A stretch of DNA of 64,000 nt from Amoebophrya sp. A120 (taxonomy: Eukaryota; Sar; Dinophyceae; Syndiniales; Amoebophryaceae), in NCBI GenBank assembly GCA_905178155.1, contig CAJINV010000007.1, positions 4,428,258 to 4,492,257 of the forward strand. Reading direction: 5' to 3'. The notes below the pieces were generated by a model. The model was not told the origin of the DNA and did not search any database. It was given only the letters and a program-made list of their open reading frames with translations. This document shows, piece after piece, positions 47,801 to 58,698 of the stretch. Position numbers and translations under genes: made by a program. How positions within the stretch are numbered: position 1 is the stretch's first letter; the number at the start of each line of letters is the position of its first letter.

Positions 47801-48275
47801 TGAGCGAACTTATCAGCGTCACAAGCGTCGTCGGGCCCCGTGACGGAGCGCGAGTGCGCTTTGAAGAGTTCAGCGCCTCCCTCTTCTTTTCCTTTGTTCG
47901 AGAAACCCCATGAAGTCGAGCTCATCAATTTCGTAGATTTTTCGGCCGGCCCTTCTCCTCGCACAAGGAGGAACTCGGCGTCCCCGAGGATTGCCCGAGA
48001 CAGACCATCAAACGGATCCCGGTCGGTCGTGCCACGGACTTCGCCCCCGGGCGTTGTGACGACAGCCATTCCATCGGTAATCGCAATCATTTCGGTTTCG
48101 GTATTTTGCACCAAAAACGTTCCGTACATTAGGGACTCGAAAACCGGCTTCGGTCCCGTGGCGCTGCAGACATGCGGGCGAATGCTGATACCTGGGCCGA
48201 GCCCCCGCAGGCCTTGATACATTCCAAGGGCGCCAGCTCCTACTGAAGCTCCGCTCAGAGCAACCGTGACGCCAC
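44899..48275 (-). CDS. Large Cys-rich protein with peptidase-S51-like domain (copy B)
   Basis: Long exon of about 1,125 residues, open from a likely 3' splice site (ATCCAG at 48276) to 44899; the first internal Met is at 48222, and the true 5' exon is not found. Order: GMYQGLRG/SIRPHVCSATG start; an acidic DDACDADKFAQ segment and a cysteine cluster (CRVAGCKVCG, then GPEDYCAPV); a conserved region FLSTLIDNGGLQLAFVNLF; then YIGGGNVFDVMAE and LLLAGQSAGSMV. The last two match the G-G-G-N and G-x-S-A-G nucleophile-elbow motifs of S51 peptidases (peptidase E, cyanophycinase), with HH in APHHIYG as a possible His partner. The substrate is unknown. A GT at 44938 aligns with a GT in copy A, and a 51-bp intron (44888-44938) could lead to a last exon ending near 44791. 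That would replace the final ten or so residues. Confidence 0.75.
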
Positions 48276-50109
48276 CTGGATAGAGATGTTTGTCAGCGAG
48301 CTTTTTCTATTTTTCAGCGCATTTTTTTGCACTGATTCGGGCGCCCACCCTGATCTTTGGCTGCGATTCATGGGCGCCGCTGCACACTCGCATAGCGGGA
48401 CATGGCGTCCACAGCTCATTCCGTACCTCTGCGCAGACGGCGGGCAGGGCGGCGCCAGAGCTTTGCTGTGCTAGCGGGCCGGCCTGCTGTTCGGGCCGGC
48501 GCAAGCCAAAAACACGCCCCCGACCAATACTGAAGGCAACCGGGCACACGGTTAACAACCGCGGTCATGCTGCTGGCCGGCAGGCACGCACCCACGTGGA
48601 ACCCACAGGCGGCAGGGGTGGGCCGCCCCTTCTACTCCGCAAAGAAGGGTCCCGAAGCGAAAGGAGCCGGGTTGGATTCGCCGTCGCAAGGGCAGCGCGG
48701 ATACATGTACCGTGCGCGCGCCCGCTACACCGGGTCGCGGGCGGCTTGATGATCCCCGGTGGCCCGGGGGAGTGTTAGTTTGCCGACCGGGTGTGTGAGC
48801 CGGCAACCGGGCACATGCGCACGGTACGCGGCGCGTTTCATCGGGGCGGCCAAGGCAAGCAAAGAAACACGAGGCGGAAGGCCAACGCAGTGCCTCCCTG
48901 GGGCTTCTATGCTGGCTTTTCGCCGGGCACCTAGGCCGGGCGGGCCCTTCTTGGGTGGCCGGCTGGGCACCTCTCCGAGCCGGCTAGCTAGCTTCGGGGC
49001 CTTTTGGTCGCGCCCCCGACGCGAGTAGGAGATTCGCCCCCCGGCCTTTTTCAATGGCCCCGCCCGAGGACAGGAAAAATCGCAAAGCGCCTCACTGACA
49101 TTCGTTCGTATCTGCCGCGTGCATGAGACGAGGCGATCTGCGCCCATCCGACGCGGCCGGGCGACCGAGCGACCCATCCCCCGAAGGCGTCACTCGGGCC
49201 TTGCGAAACGTCCGCTCGGGGTAACAAAGAAAAAGAACCGCACCGCCCTTCGGCCAACCCATCCGAAGGACGACCGGGCGCCCAGATAGAGCACATGGCC
49301 AAGGCCGCTCGGACCCCTGCCTCTCCACCCCACCATAATTAAATTGGGAGGGCAGCGGCAAAACCAACGGAAACCAAGGCCCGCCAAGGCATATTTTGCG
49401 CAGCTGCCTAACCACCAAGCAAGACACCCGCCGCGGAGCACTGCAAAACACGCAGGGCACGAGAAAACCGCGAACCCGGCGAAGGGGCTGGCGACAAGAC
49501 CCAAGGGCCCGCCCGAAGCCGGCCCGCGCCTTTTTTCCAATTTTGCTGGGTTTTCTGAGTGACACACAAAGAAAAGCCAACGAGGGAGGCTACTTCCACT
49601 CGACAGAGGGGTTCTCGCGCAAGATTCTCGGGCGCTTCACTTCGAATCGTTGGCGCACATCCATGCTTGGATGGCTGGGCCAGGCGCCACTCGGCTTCGT
49701 CCGTTGGGTTCCTTGCCGTCTCCCCGGGGGCGCGGCAAAAATAAAAAATGCACTCACGGTGGCTTGGCTGTCTGCCTGAAACTACCTAGTAAAAAACGAG
49801 CGCGAGCGGCCGCTAGATCTTCATCGTTTTTGCCAAAAAAGCGAATGCCACTCCCTCCCCTTGACCTGATCCCCAAATTAAATGAAAGCGACCAGCCGGC
49901 CCTGGCGGTGGTGGCAGCTGTTTGTTATTTAAGCCCAGGGACATGCGCAAAAGTGCCAGCCACACCCTGTGTGGCCGGACTGTTTTTTCCCGCGCCGCCG
50001 CCTTTCTCCCGGCGCCAACCGCCTTTGGGCGCCCACAGACACCAGATACATTAGACCCCAGCGTGCTGGCTGGGCACCTCAACCAATAGTAGCCGCCCCA
50101 GCGGGGGTA
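48276..50109. other. GC-rich island B (left part), no gene supported
   Basis: From just upstream of copy B, composition becomes strongly GC-rich (about 48340 onward) with overlapping ORFs in all frames, none with recognisable motifs. The 5' exon of copy B must lie here or be missing, but no signal-peptide-like exon with a splice site could be identified on the minus strand. The island resembles those at 14.4-15.9 kb and 53.5-54.5 kb. Confidence 0.5.
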
Positions 50110-50798
50110 GTGAGGTCATGGCGGTTTTTTTGTCTTCACGCCAGAAAAAGACGCGAACTCTCTGCCCACCATGCCATCGCGAGTAATGTTATGCAGGACG
50201 GCACGGCGGTCGTTAAAAATCTCGATCCAGAACTGGCCCTCGTTTGGTTTCGAATCGAAAAACCTTCCCCGCATGCTATTGACCCGCCAGGGCCCCCGCC
50301 AGGATCGGCCCCTTGGGAGCCCCAAATCGGGCCCATAGCATGCGGGTTGGTTTTCTGCTTTTGGCGGACTTTGGTTTTTATTGTTTTTCTTTGTGAAAAT
50401 GCCGCATCTTCTGGCCTCAAGTCCGCCTCTGAGATGGCGGATTTTGGTGGCGTCTTTTGCGGGGCCCGAATGTGGGTCAAAATGAAGCCCATACCATGCG
50501 GATTCGCTGTTTTTTCGGAGTGCTACTTTTTGGGCGTCCGTTTTTGGGCGCCCCAAACCGCCAGAAATCAAGGCGGTGGGCGCCTCAGAAGGGCGCCCCT
50601 TTTGCCGGCTCCCCTGCGTCGTTTTATCAAGCGGGAATCGATAGTTTTCGACCGGGCTTGTTTCACGGCAAAGCCCCGGCCGCTTAATAATTGAAAATCT
50701 TTCTTGTCGAAAAACACTTCCGGCCGCTTGAAAACTGCCGGCCGTTTTGCAGGTGAGGTGCCAAAAAAACCGCTAGGATAGAACGTTCGTGACCTCAC
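50110..50798. mobile_element. Inverted-repeat element with TA flanks
   Basis: 689 bp bounded by GTGAGGTCA and its complement, each flanked by TA (50108-50109, 50799-50800). A second inverted match, GCGGTTTTTTTG, follows inside both ends, offset by about 14 bp. Two imperfect copies of CCCATA(G/C)CATGCGG lie in the interior (50332 and 50488). Size, TIRs and TA flanks fit a non-autonomous DNA transposon of Tc1/mariner type; no transposase ORF is visible. Its ends differ from the introners. Confidence 0.6.
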
Positions 50799-51075
50799 TA
50801 CATATAAGGCGGCGATGGGACCACGAACAGACCGACCGGGCGCACCCACGGTCGCGCGTGCCAAATACCACAGGGCGGTGCGCTCACTGGATGCCAACAC
50901 GGCAAACTCGCGTCGGGTTGGTAAAATATTGGCTGTGAAGGCGGAGGAGCCTGCACCTGCTTCCGGCCGACCCGAGCAGAAGTCGACGGCCATTTTTTTT
51001 TTTTTGCGGCAGCTGGCAGAGAGGACGCCCAGATAGAACTTGATGAACGCCTGACGGGGGCGTGGCCTCGCCACT
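50799..51075. other. Right end of GC-rich island B
   Basis: Short GC-rich remainder, including a T run (about 50994-51005), between the inverted-repeat element and the last codon of copy A. No feature is supported. Confidence 0.4.
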
Positions 51076-54000
51076 TCAACATACATATTTATACAACTCA
51101 CAACAAAGAAAGGCCAAAGGGCTGGAACATTTATTTTCAGTATAAATACCCGCGACTTCCACCTTAATTTTCGTTTCCTCCTGCTGGTCTACACGATTCG
51201 CAGCCGCCTCAATGATGTTTCGCGAAAACGGAACCAGATCAGGGTGCGCGTCTTCATCTCCATTGCGTGCATCCGGGTCCCGCAGGAGCTTTGATCCCCG
51301 TACGCGCAGCTCCCCTGGCCGGTCGCCTCTTCGAGATCGCTTCGCCTTTGCGCACTCGTTATACTTCGGAGACGCCGAATCATGCGCGCAGAAGAATGCA
51401 ACATACACGGTGCTCGGCCGCTCCTGCCCCGACAGTTTCGTCTTCAACCACTGCGCCTCGTCGCCTTCGACTCTTATATGCTTAACCGGCTCGGGTTTGG
51501 GAGAGTCAGAGGGCACCTCCGTCAAGAATGCGCGTGGTACCAACTCGATGCCAACCCCCATCGGCTGCACTGAAGTTGGTGATCCATTCTCCACGTGGCC
51601 AGCTGCCTCAGCGAGAATCACCCTGTACACAAATACAGCTCGATCTACCATGGGCATGAGTGCCGCGATATTTTTTTTGATTGTTAGAGCCACGGCCTCT
51701 TCTTGCGAGTCCTCGCTGCCCGTGTCCCCATCAACGTGCATGTACACCCAGGACGAAGTTTTGGGTTGGCCCAAGTAGCCCTTCGCTTCCGGATCGAGCA
51801 ACCCCGTGTCCTGCTCACAAGCCCGATAGAACTTATCCGAAACACCGCCGACCCCTTTCTCGCGCAGGTCGTGGCACGAATAGGAATACGATGCACAGCC
51901 CTTGAGAGCCCATTCGGAGTTAAAACTTGTGCCGCGGGTACCACATTTCGGCAAATCCACGCCACCCTGCTCGCCGAGCCTGATGAGGCCAGCAGGCTCG
52001 GGACCAGCATCTCCTGCCGCCGGCGCCTTCGCACCTAGTGACTCGCGCTGTAATTCCGACACCTTAAAGAAGTCGATGTTTGCGGCGGTGTTGCGGCTCG
52101 GGTTCCACCAGGACTCGAAATGCTGCCCTTCACTTCGCGGAGGGACAAGAGGGCGATCTTTTACCCACTCACCCTTCTTCTCGTCTGCGTCCCGGACAGG
52201 ATCGCACTCGCCTGTGCTTGTTGGCGTTATCAGCTGCGGCCAATCCAAATCCGATTTTTTGTCCTCTTTCTCCTCCTCGGGGTCGCCGATACAGTTCCCC
52301 GCGAAATTTCCGTCCTTTGAAAACGCGTAGGGCGACTCTTTGTAGATGTGATGCGGAGCAGGGTCGCCCGATAGACCGAACATCAAAAATGAGTTGTCTT
52401 GGTTCTGAACCATACTGCCAGCGGATTGTCCCGCGAGTAATATGTTCTTCGCCCGCCATTGTTCGAGAATATCTGCAAAGTACTTCTGCAGCGCTTCTTC
52501 ACGCACCTCCGCCATAAGGTCGAAGACATTCCCCCCACCGATGTAGTACAAGGATAAGGATTTAGAAATCCCAGTGCTGGCCGCTGATTCGCTTGATGTT
52601 GCCAATTTCGATAATTTCTCGGCCGTCTCTGCTTTCCAATAAGGACTGATAAAGCTCTCGGCTTCCGCAAACGGAATCTTGACGCGAATGCCGTGGCGAG
52701 CAAGATCGACATAGTACGTGGTGCCCCGTGATGTAACCAAGTCAGATAGGTCGGCATTAACGGGTGTCGCCCCTTTCGTGAGCAGAAGCGCGTCGGTGAA
52801 TTGACGAAGGGAATTCGCGACGTGAGTCTTGAACGCCGGCGTCATTACACATTCTGCAAGTGCAAGCAACTCCGTACTAGTTGACCCCGTTTTTCCACGG
52901 CAGTCGGGTGTCTTTGGGTGACGCAACATACTCAGTTTCGCGTCTGCATTCATGATGAAGTCAAACTTCGCGTCATTCGCGCGCCAGTTGTATCCATCCT
53001 TCTGGGCAATGAACTCGCGAAACAGGTTCACAAAAGCGAGTTGCAACCCGCCGTTGTCGATAAGAGTGGATAGGAAAAAACCGTAGCCGTACCGCTCGTG
53101 CTTTTGTTCACCAAGAGAAGGCACGGCAGCACTGCTCGGGTAATTCGCCGTGGAACCATCAAGCGCAAGCATGCACGTCGCATACAACCGCTCGGTCTTC
53201 TGCTTCTCGTTTGGATAGGCGAGCTCAGCTCGGTGGCGCGCAGTTTGACAGCCCGGGTCAAGAAAATGTTCCTGTTTATAAGGATCTGGTTGGACAGCGT
53301 CTGTGGCCTCCCCTGCATTTCCAGCACCAGTCGACCGCTCGAATGTCGGCATCTCAATCGCAGCCCGGATCCTCCGTATGTAAGGTTCAGCCTCACTCTG
53401 CAGTTTCGGAATGCAGATCATAGATAACGCAAAGAGCGATGAAGTGACGCTATCGCGGCGGCAACCACTTTTGCGAAAAGCCCTTTTTTCCGGTTTTTGC
53501 AGACCTGCTGATCTGCATGCGTCACGCAGGCACGAGCCTGCCTGTCTGATGTAGAGGCCCGCTCGCTGTGGCTCACCATTGTGCTGGCTAGTCGGAAGGT
53601 CTAGCTTTCGCCACCGTGGAGGAGCCTGCCGGCAGTGCCTCTCGGCGCGATGAGCAAAAGCAGCTCTCTTCGGGTCGTGGTTTGTGTTCCTGCAGATTTT
53701 TGCGAACTGCCGCTGCCCGAAGTGGGGTCTTATGCTTAAACTACCGCGGCCATGCATGGCACCGCCCCCCAGAATGCCGTGTCTACAGTGTGAGCAGGTC
53801 GAAAGCTCGCAACCCGAGGAGCCCGAAGGAGGGATCGCATAGGCATACTCCCCCGAGGAAGGGTTTGGGGGACGCCCCTTCGTATAGGTCTTATATATAA
53901 TGAAGGGTAGCTTGCGGAGGCGAGATCGTGATCGCCCCAGAAGGGAAGGTGTTGGGAACGAGAACGGCCCTGCCGGGGCAAAAGAAAAGCTCCTTTCGGC

Positions 54001-56607
54001 TTGCAGCCAGAGCGAACAAGAATTCGCCCCACTGGCGAAGCAGCTGAAGACGCAACGCGATCACCCGAGCAGCGCCGCTACGTAGCAGAGGCCGCCGGGT
54101 TCCCCTAGCTTTTGGCGACAACGCCCCACACCGAGGCCGCAACCGCTGGCGCGCATCATGCAACAAGAAGGCGGCCAAGCCGCGCTTTTCTCTTCGTTGC
54201 GGAGGTGCGCGCGTATCTTGTGCAAGTTCGGCTTCGGCATCACTGAAAACGATGAACGACAACACAACCAGCGCTCTGGACCTAAGTAAACTGCCTGACT
54301 TTTACTCCGGCCGCCGCGGGCCAGCCTCGTGGCCCCTGGGCCGTCTTTCTTCTGCGTGTTTCGCCCTAAGCGGTTACTTAAGTGACAAAGAAGCCGCGCC
54401 CATACTATCTAAATACAGGGCACTCTGACAAGATTAAAGTTTCCGGGGTAGCGGACGGGCACACCCGTGTCTGTGCCCGTCGCCGTCCGCGACCGGCGAA
54501 GCAGAATCGCGCTGCTCTCACAGTCACATGTGTCATGCGGAGCAAAAAAATCCTTTTCTTTGTTTTTCGGAAAAAGTGTTTTCCGTTGCCATAGACAACA
54601 TTTTTTTTGCTTCCCTCGGTTTCCTTGTCCTCCGGTATGTTTTCCCAGGGCGGCCGCGGAATCTCCTGGTCGGGACACATAAACTGCACATGCTCGAAGA
54701 CCGTACCGCGCCCCCCTGAGTATGTTGTTTCCTCTTCGCCTCTTCCACTTTCACGAGCAAAATTTAAGCAAGTCCTTCTAGTGCTCAGCTCCTCATTGGA
54801 AATTCCGCCGTTGTGCTTCGATTTCGAACTGGGTGGGGCTATCAACGGCTGCATCAGTTTTTGTTTGAACAGCTGCTGATGTTTCTTGGGTAGGACCGGC
54901 GCGCAATAATCCTCCGGGCCAGGGCTAATACACTCCCACTGCACCTTCGCATTCGCCGAGCCACATACTTTGCAGCCTGCTACCCTACATGCCTTTTTTG
55001 CGATTAGAAGCTGCATTTCATCGAAGTTGTCCGCTAGTGCCGATTTTGTCCCCGCGTCCTCAGGGTTTAGGGTGCCAGGCTTTTTCTTCCATTTTCCCAT
55101 GAGATCGTCGTATTTTTGAGCAAACTTGTCAGCATCACAAGCGTCATCGGGGTGCGTCACCTCTTTGAAGTGTTTCTTAACGACATCTGCTCCGTTTGTC
55201 TCATCGTTCCGGTAGGCAGCTTGAAGCTCTGTGACACTACCTCTACCGGTAGACGAGGCAGTAGCCTTATCCACATCTGGGAATTCATCTTTCTGGTTCT
55301 GCGAACCCTGCGTCTGCCCCTGCTCCTTCTCCTGTCCCTTGTTCCGCTTCCGCTCTCGTTCGTGCCAGTCAGATGTAGTTCCACCTGCTCGAAGCGTGTT
55401 TGCGCCATACTCTTGTCCCGCCGCACTAGATGTCGTAGAGGAACCTTCAGGCGCCGTGCTGCCCATCAACAAAGCGTCTTCGCTCAAGGAGCCATCTGCC
55501 AGATAGTACGTTGGTTTCACATTATTCCTGGTTGCAGGGGACCCCACAGTCGTCTCCTGGTCCTTCATTTTATTACCGTCAGTAGCCGTCCACGTCCTCG
55601 TACCGCCACCGGTCGTCATGATCTTGTCGTCTTTTCCAGCCGACGAGGTCGCACTACCAGATGAAACGAGGCGCGATTGCGAAACCTGCGCCACAGAGGA
55701 GGTGGAGGACGACGTCGCCACAGATGAGCTGGTCTCTGAAGTGGTGGTCGACCTGCTCGCGCCACCAGCAGCTCCACTTCTTTCCACCGCTCCTGGTGGC
55801 GCCGGCGTGGCGGACCCTCCAGCACCAGTGTTGATACGCACGGGTCCGCGGTGGAACTGGTACTTTTGCGGGTTTTGATTTTCCAAAAACGCAAAGGATT
55901 CCTCCCATTCCTGGTCCGCGTTGACGATGCCGTCCGCGTCCATCTCTGCTCGCTTGTTTCCCGTCCGGTCCCCGCTACGCCCGCGGACGAGCTGGTTCGA
56001 ATACAAACATGTCTGGGTCTTCTGTGGTGGAAAGAAAAAAATTGATTGTTGAATTTCTTGGTCTTTATCGACGATCGATATTTGTTCTCGACACTGACTC
56101 TCTTCTGGTGAGTGGACAGGAAGAGGAGAGACACCACAAAAGACACATCGCAAAAAACAACCTTTTCGTCACTCCATTTGTCAGTTGTCAATGCCAGCAG
56201 CCCCAGCAAACTGCAATGAGATGTCGCACTCAGAGTCAGAGGGTGCAAGAGAAGATCAGCATATTACACGTTTGCAGTAGCGGTACTGCAGCCACTACTT
56301 CACATGCGTCGGACATGTAGAGAATTTAAGCACGTGTTTGCCACGTCCAGCCAAAAATTTCTCTTGAAAGACATCGACATCGTCGGTCTATTCGACGTAA
56401 ATTGCATGACAAAACAAAGAAGAAGAACCGCTCCGACGGAGACACTCCTATTTGCATCTGATCCAAACCCAGACGTTATGTTTGTATTCGATAGGCTCGC
56501 TCACGGAGCGGTAGCCGGTCGCGAGATCCGCAACCAGTAGCAAGGAGAGCAATGGTGCTATGATTGATAAGAAGGGCTTCAAAAACCGACTCCGGAACGT
56601 CGACAAC
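51076..56607 (-). CDS. Large Cys-rich protein with peptidase-S51-like domain (copy A), 5' end incomplete
   Basis: Three exons seen: 56505-56607, 54599-55991 and 51076-53450, about 1,290 residues. Exon 1 has no ATG. It begins after a possible 3' splice site (CATAGCAG) and encodes a hydrophobic stretch (SIIAPLLSLLLVADLATGY) typical of a signal peptide, so an upstream exon is missing. Exon 2 is a Ser/Thr-rich region followed by DDACDADKFAQKYDD, CRVAGCKVCG and GPEDYCAPV. Exon 3 carries SLFALSMICIP, FLSTLIDNGGLQLAFVNLF, YIGGGNVFDLMAE and LLAGQSAGSMV, with the same S51-like nucleophile motif as copy B, and a C-terminal half similar throughout. Intron 1 (55992-56504) is GT-AG but contains decayed introner ends; intron 2 is the 1.14-kb GC-rich introner. 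A GT at 51149, matching the position in copy B, suggests a further small exon not located. Confidence 0.75.
53451..54593. mobile_element. Large GC-rich introner in copy A
   Basis: 1,143-bp element splitting the copy A gene exactly where copy B is continuous (KKNV-VTSSLFALSM versus SSSLFALSV). Ends are imperfect inverted repeats: TATCGCGGCGGCAACCAC, then TTTTGCGAAAA, against TATGGCAACGGAAAACAC, then TTTTTCCGAAAA. Flanks are GACGC (53446-53450) and GACAA (54594-54598), sharing GAC. Removing element plus one flank keeps the frame; GT-AG is not possible in frame (TG-AG is the closest). It is three to five times longer than the other introners and its interior is GC-rich like islands A and B. No ORF inside has recognisable motifs. 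Confidence 0.8.
55992..56504. mobile_element. Intron of copy A containing decayed introner ends
   Basis: 513-bp intron, GTGAGC...ACCAG on the minus strand, in frame (YRS-LVRGRSG). Just inside lie inverted repeats TCGAATACAAACAT, then GTCTGGGT, at both ends (about 55997-56018 and 56466-56493), with the same GTCTGGGT core as the ALIX and kinase introners. The octamer GCATGACA occurs at 56404. The target duplication is degraded. The canonical splice sites lie a few bases outside the TIRs. Confidence 0.75.
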
Positions 56608-58119
56608 CTGCTATGGAAGTCTCCTCAACAGATAATTACAGATTGAGCTGTTACATCCTCTGCTCGACGTGCGGGTTTGCTGCTGAACAAGAAGGAGAAA
56701 TCACGATGCAAGAGAGGAAGTGTAGCGCTTCTCGCAGTACTTCAAGTTGTAATATTAGCATCAAGGGAAGGAAGTAGAACGATTAAAGACATGAAAATGA
56801 ATTTGGCGCTGATCGTTCCGATAGCAGTCGAACAAGGATTATTCTCGCCAACATGCATTGATGCATCTTGATCTTCATGGTGGTATCATCGGACCTTGCT
56901 TTGTGATTGAACCTGTTTGTGGGCATGACAAATAGCAGAACAAAGATGTAACACCGTCTGAGAATTTTCCAGCTGAGGAGGCCATACAATCGCAACAGGG
57001 CCAAGTCTCGCTTTCTCCACGCCGGTAGTTCGCGTTTCTTCATGTTTTTCATACCATTTTCGTATTTATTTTTCGCCGTGTCCATGCTTTTCATTCGCGA
57101 GCCACGTCGTCGCTCTTGTGGTTTGCGTTCCCCTGCTTCTCCAGATCGTCTTCGTACGGATTTGCAACTTGGAAAAAAAATTATGCAAACCCCAGCAAAT
57201 AATTGAGAATCGTGAAAGACGAGACTGTCGAAGTCACTGGCACTGCTTCTTACATGACAGAACTTCAAAAAGAAGGTAATGTGTCAACTTTGGAACTGAT
57301 CCTCCGCCTGACGCTGCATAGGCTACAAAAGAAAAAAAGCTTTTAAGCTCGTCCTATCTATGAGAAGCACGGCAGACGATAGAGATCATGTAGATGTCGT
57401 GACTTCTTCGCTTGATGAATCTACGTACCATGTTATCAGGAATTTAGCTTGCAAACTCTATCTCGATTTGGCCGTGCTAGATTTACCAATTCAGAAATGC
57501 TACTCTCCAGTTCCTGATGTTTTCGTGCAAGACCCAGAAGTCATTGTTTATCTCTTTGACGATTCTCCGGCTAATTACCTCGTGTCCATACACTCCATCT
57601 CTGCAACTGGTGTTTTTGATTCTGCACCCATCCGTCGTCCGCTCGCAGTCACACTTGTTCCCCGGGTTCCACCAGCTCCTTTTAGGCTGCGCTGCTGAGA
57701 GCGGCACAACGAGGAAAATATCGAGTTTTATCGAGTTGAAAGCAGTGCTGATCTTGATGCCGAGCGCCACATAACTAGAAATGGATTTTGATGCAGAAGA
57801 TCATGATCAATCAATTTCAATTCTCTGAGTCAGCGGCAAGTCAAGCTACTACCGGGCTGTGTGGGAGGGCACAAAAAAAAACAATGACGTACCAGTCGAA
57901 GTTACGTAAGGAGAGCAAGGTAGTTGTGTTTTTGTTGCTGCGCGTTCATAAAAAATACCGCTGATCTGCAAAGTGCTGGAGCCGCCATGTTTATTAGTTA
58001 AGAGAACGAGAAAATCTACAGCGGGACATTATATCATGTCTATTTTTGTCATATCGAAACGCTTGCAAGAATGTCACAGACAGTTCCGGTAGCTGGGGGT
58101 GAGACCCCGCAGCTACTTT
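56608..58119. other. Intergenic stretch, no gene assigned
   Basis: 1.5 kb that must contain the missing 5' exon or exons of copy A. A minus-strand ORF at 56783-57268 (161 codons) is Arg/Lys-rich in its middle but has no recognisable motif; it is not called. No repeats seen. Confidence 0.45.
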
Positions 58120-58698
58120 TCAATGCGATAACAGTATCCACCGACTTCCACCTGCAAGGGAAAACCCATTTCCTAACGGCCAGTGCCAGACGTTCCGCAG
58201 TCTATTTCCTTCGCTGGATTCCGCTTTCGTTGACGTCTCCGACTTTATTCCCTGGTACAAAACATGGTCCTCCTCCTCCTGCTCCTCCCGCACGAATTGC
58301 GCTTTCCGTTGACCTCCTCGCCCGCCCTCGTCCACAGCAGCCGCGGTCTTGTCTCCGGCAAGAAAGGACGCGGGGCAACTGGAGGTCGATGATGCGTTGG
58401 TGTTCGTGGTTTTACCAGCAGAAGCAGTAGCTCCTGCTGCTGCAGCAGCCTCCGAGTTCATCGTAAGCAGGTTTTTGTCCGTTTCCTTATTTGGTCGTCC
58501 TTTCATGGAATGCAGCAAACTGCATGTTTGCCGATCCGGAGTAAGCTGCACTGGTAGAACTTGAGTCGGAACTGTGGAACTCGGCCTGTTCGTCTCCGGC
58601 GTCGGACAGGAAGCCGGACGACCGCCGCCGCCCCCGCGGCTGGCCGGCTCAATGGTGGTGCTCCGTCTGGTATAGTTGTTGCCCCTCAACAGAAACAC
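58120..58698 (-). CDS. Hypothetical Ala/Ser/Gly-rich protein
   Basis: ORF of 192 codons from the ATG at 58698. Composition (Ala, Thr, Ser, Gly runs and an acidic EEQEEED patch) resembles the low-complexity tails of genuine genes in this window, and it runs in the same direction as they do. There is no recognisable domain, signal peptide or membrane segment. It might be one exon of a longer gene or a chance ORF. Confidence 0.35.
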   Translation of the reverse strand: MFLLRGNNYTRRSTTIEPASRGGGGGRPASCPTPETNRPSSTVPTQVLPVQLTPDRQTCSLLHSMKGRPNKETDKNLLTMNSEAAAAAGATASAGKTTNTNASSTSSCPASFLAGDKTAAAVDEGGRGGQRKAQFVREEQEEEDHVLYQGIKSETSTKAESSEGNRLRNVWHWPLGNGFSLAGGSRWILLSH

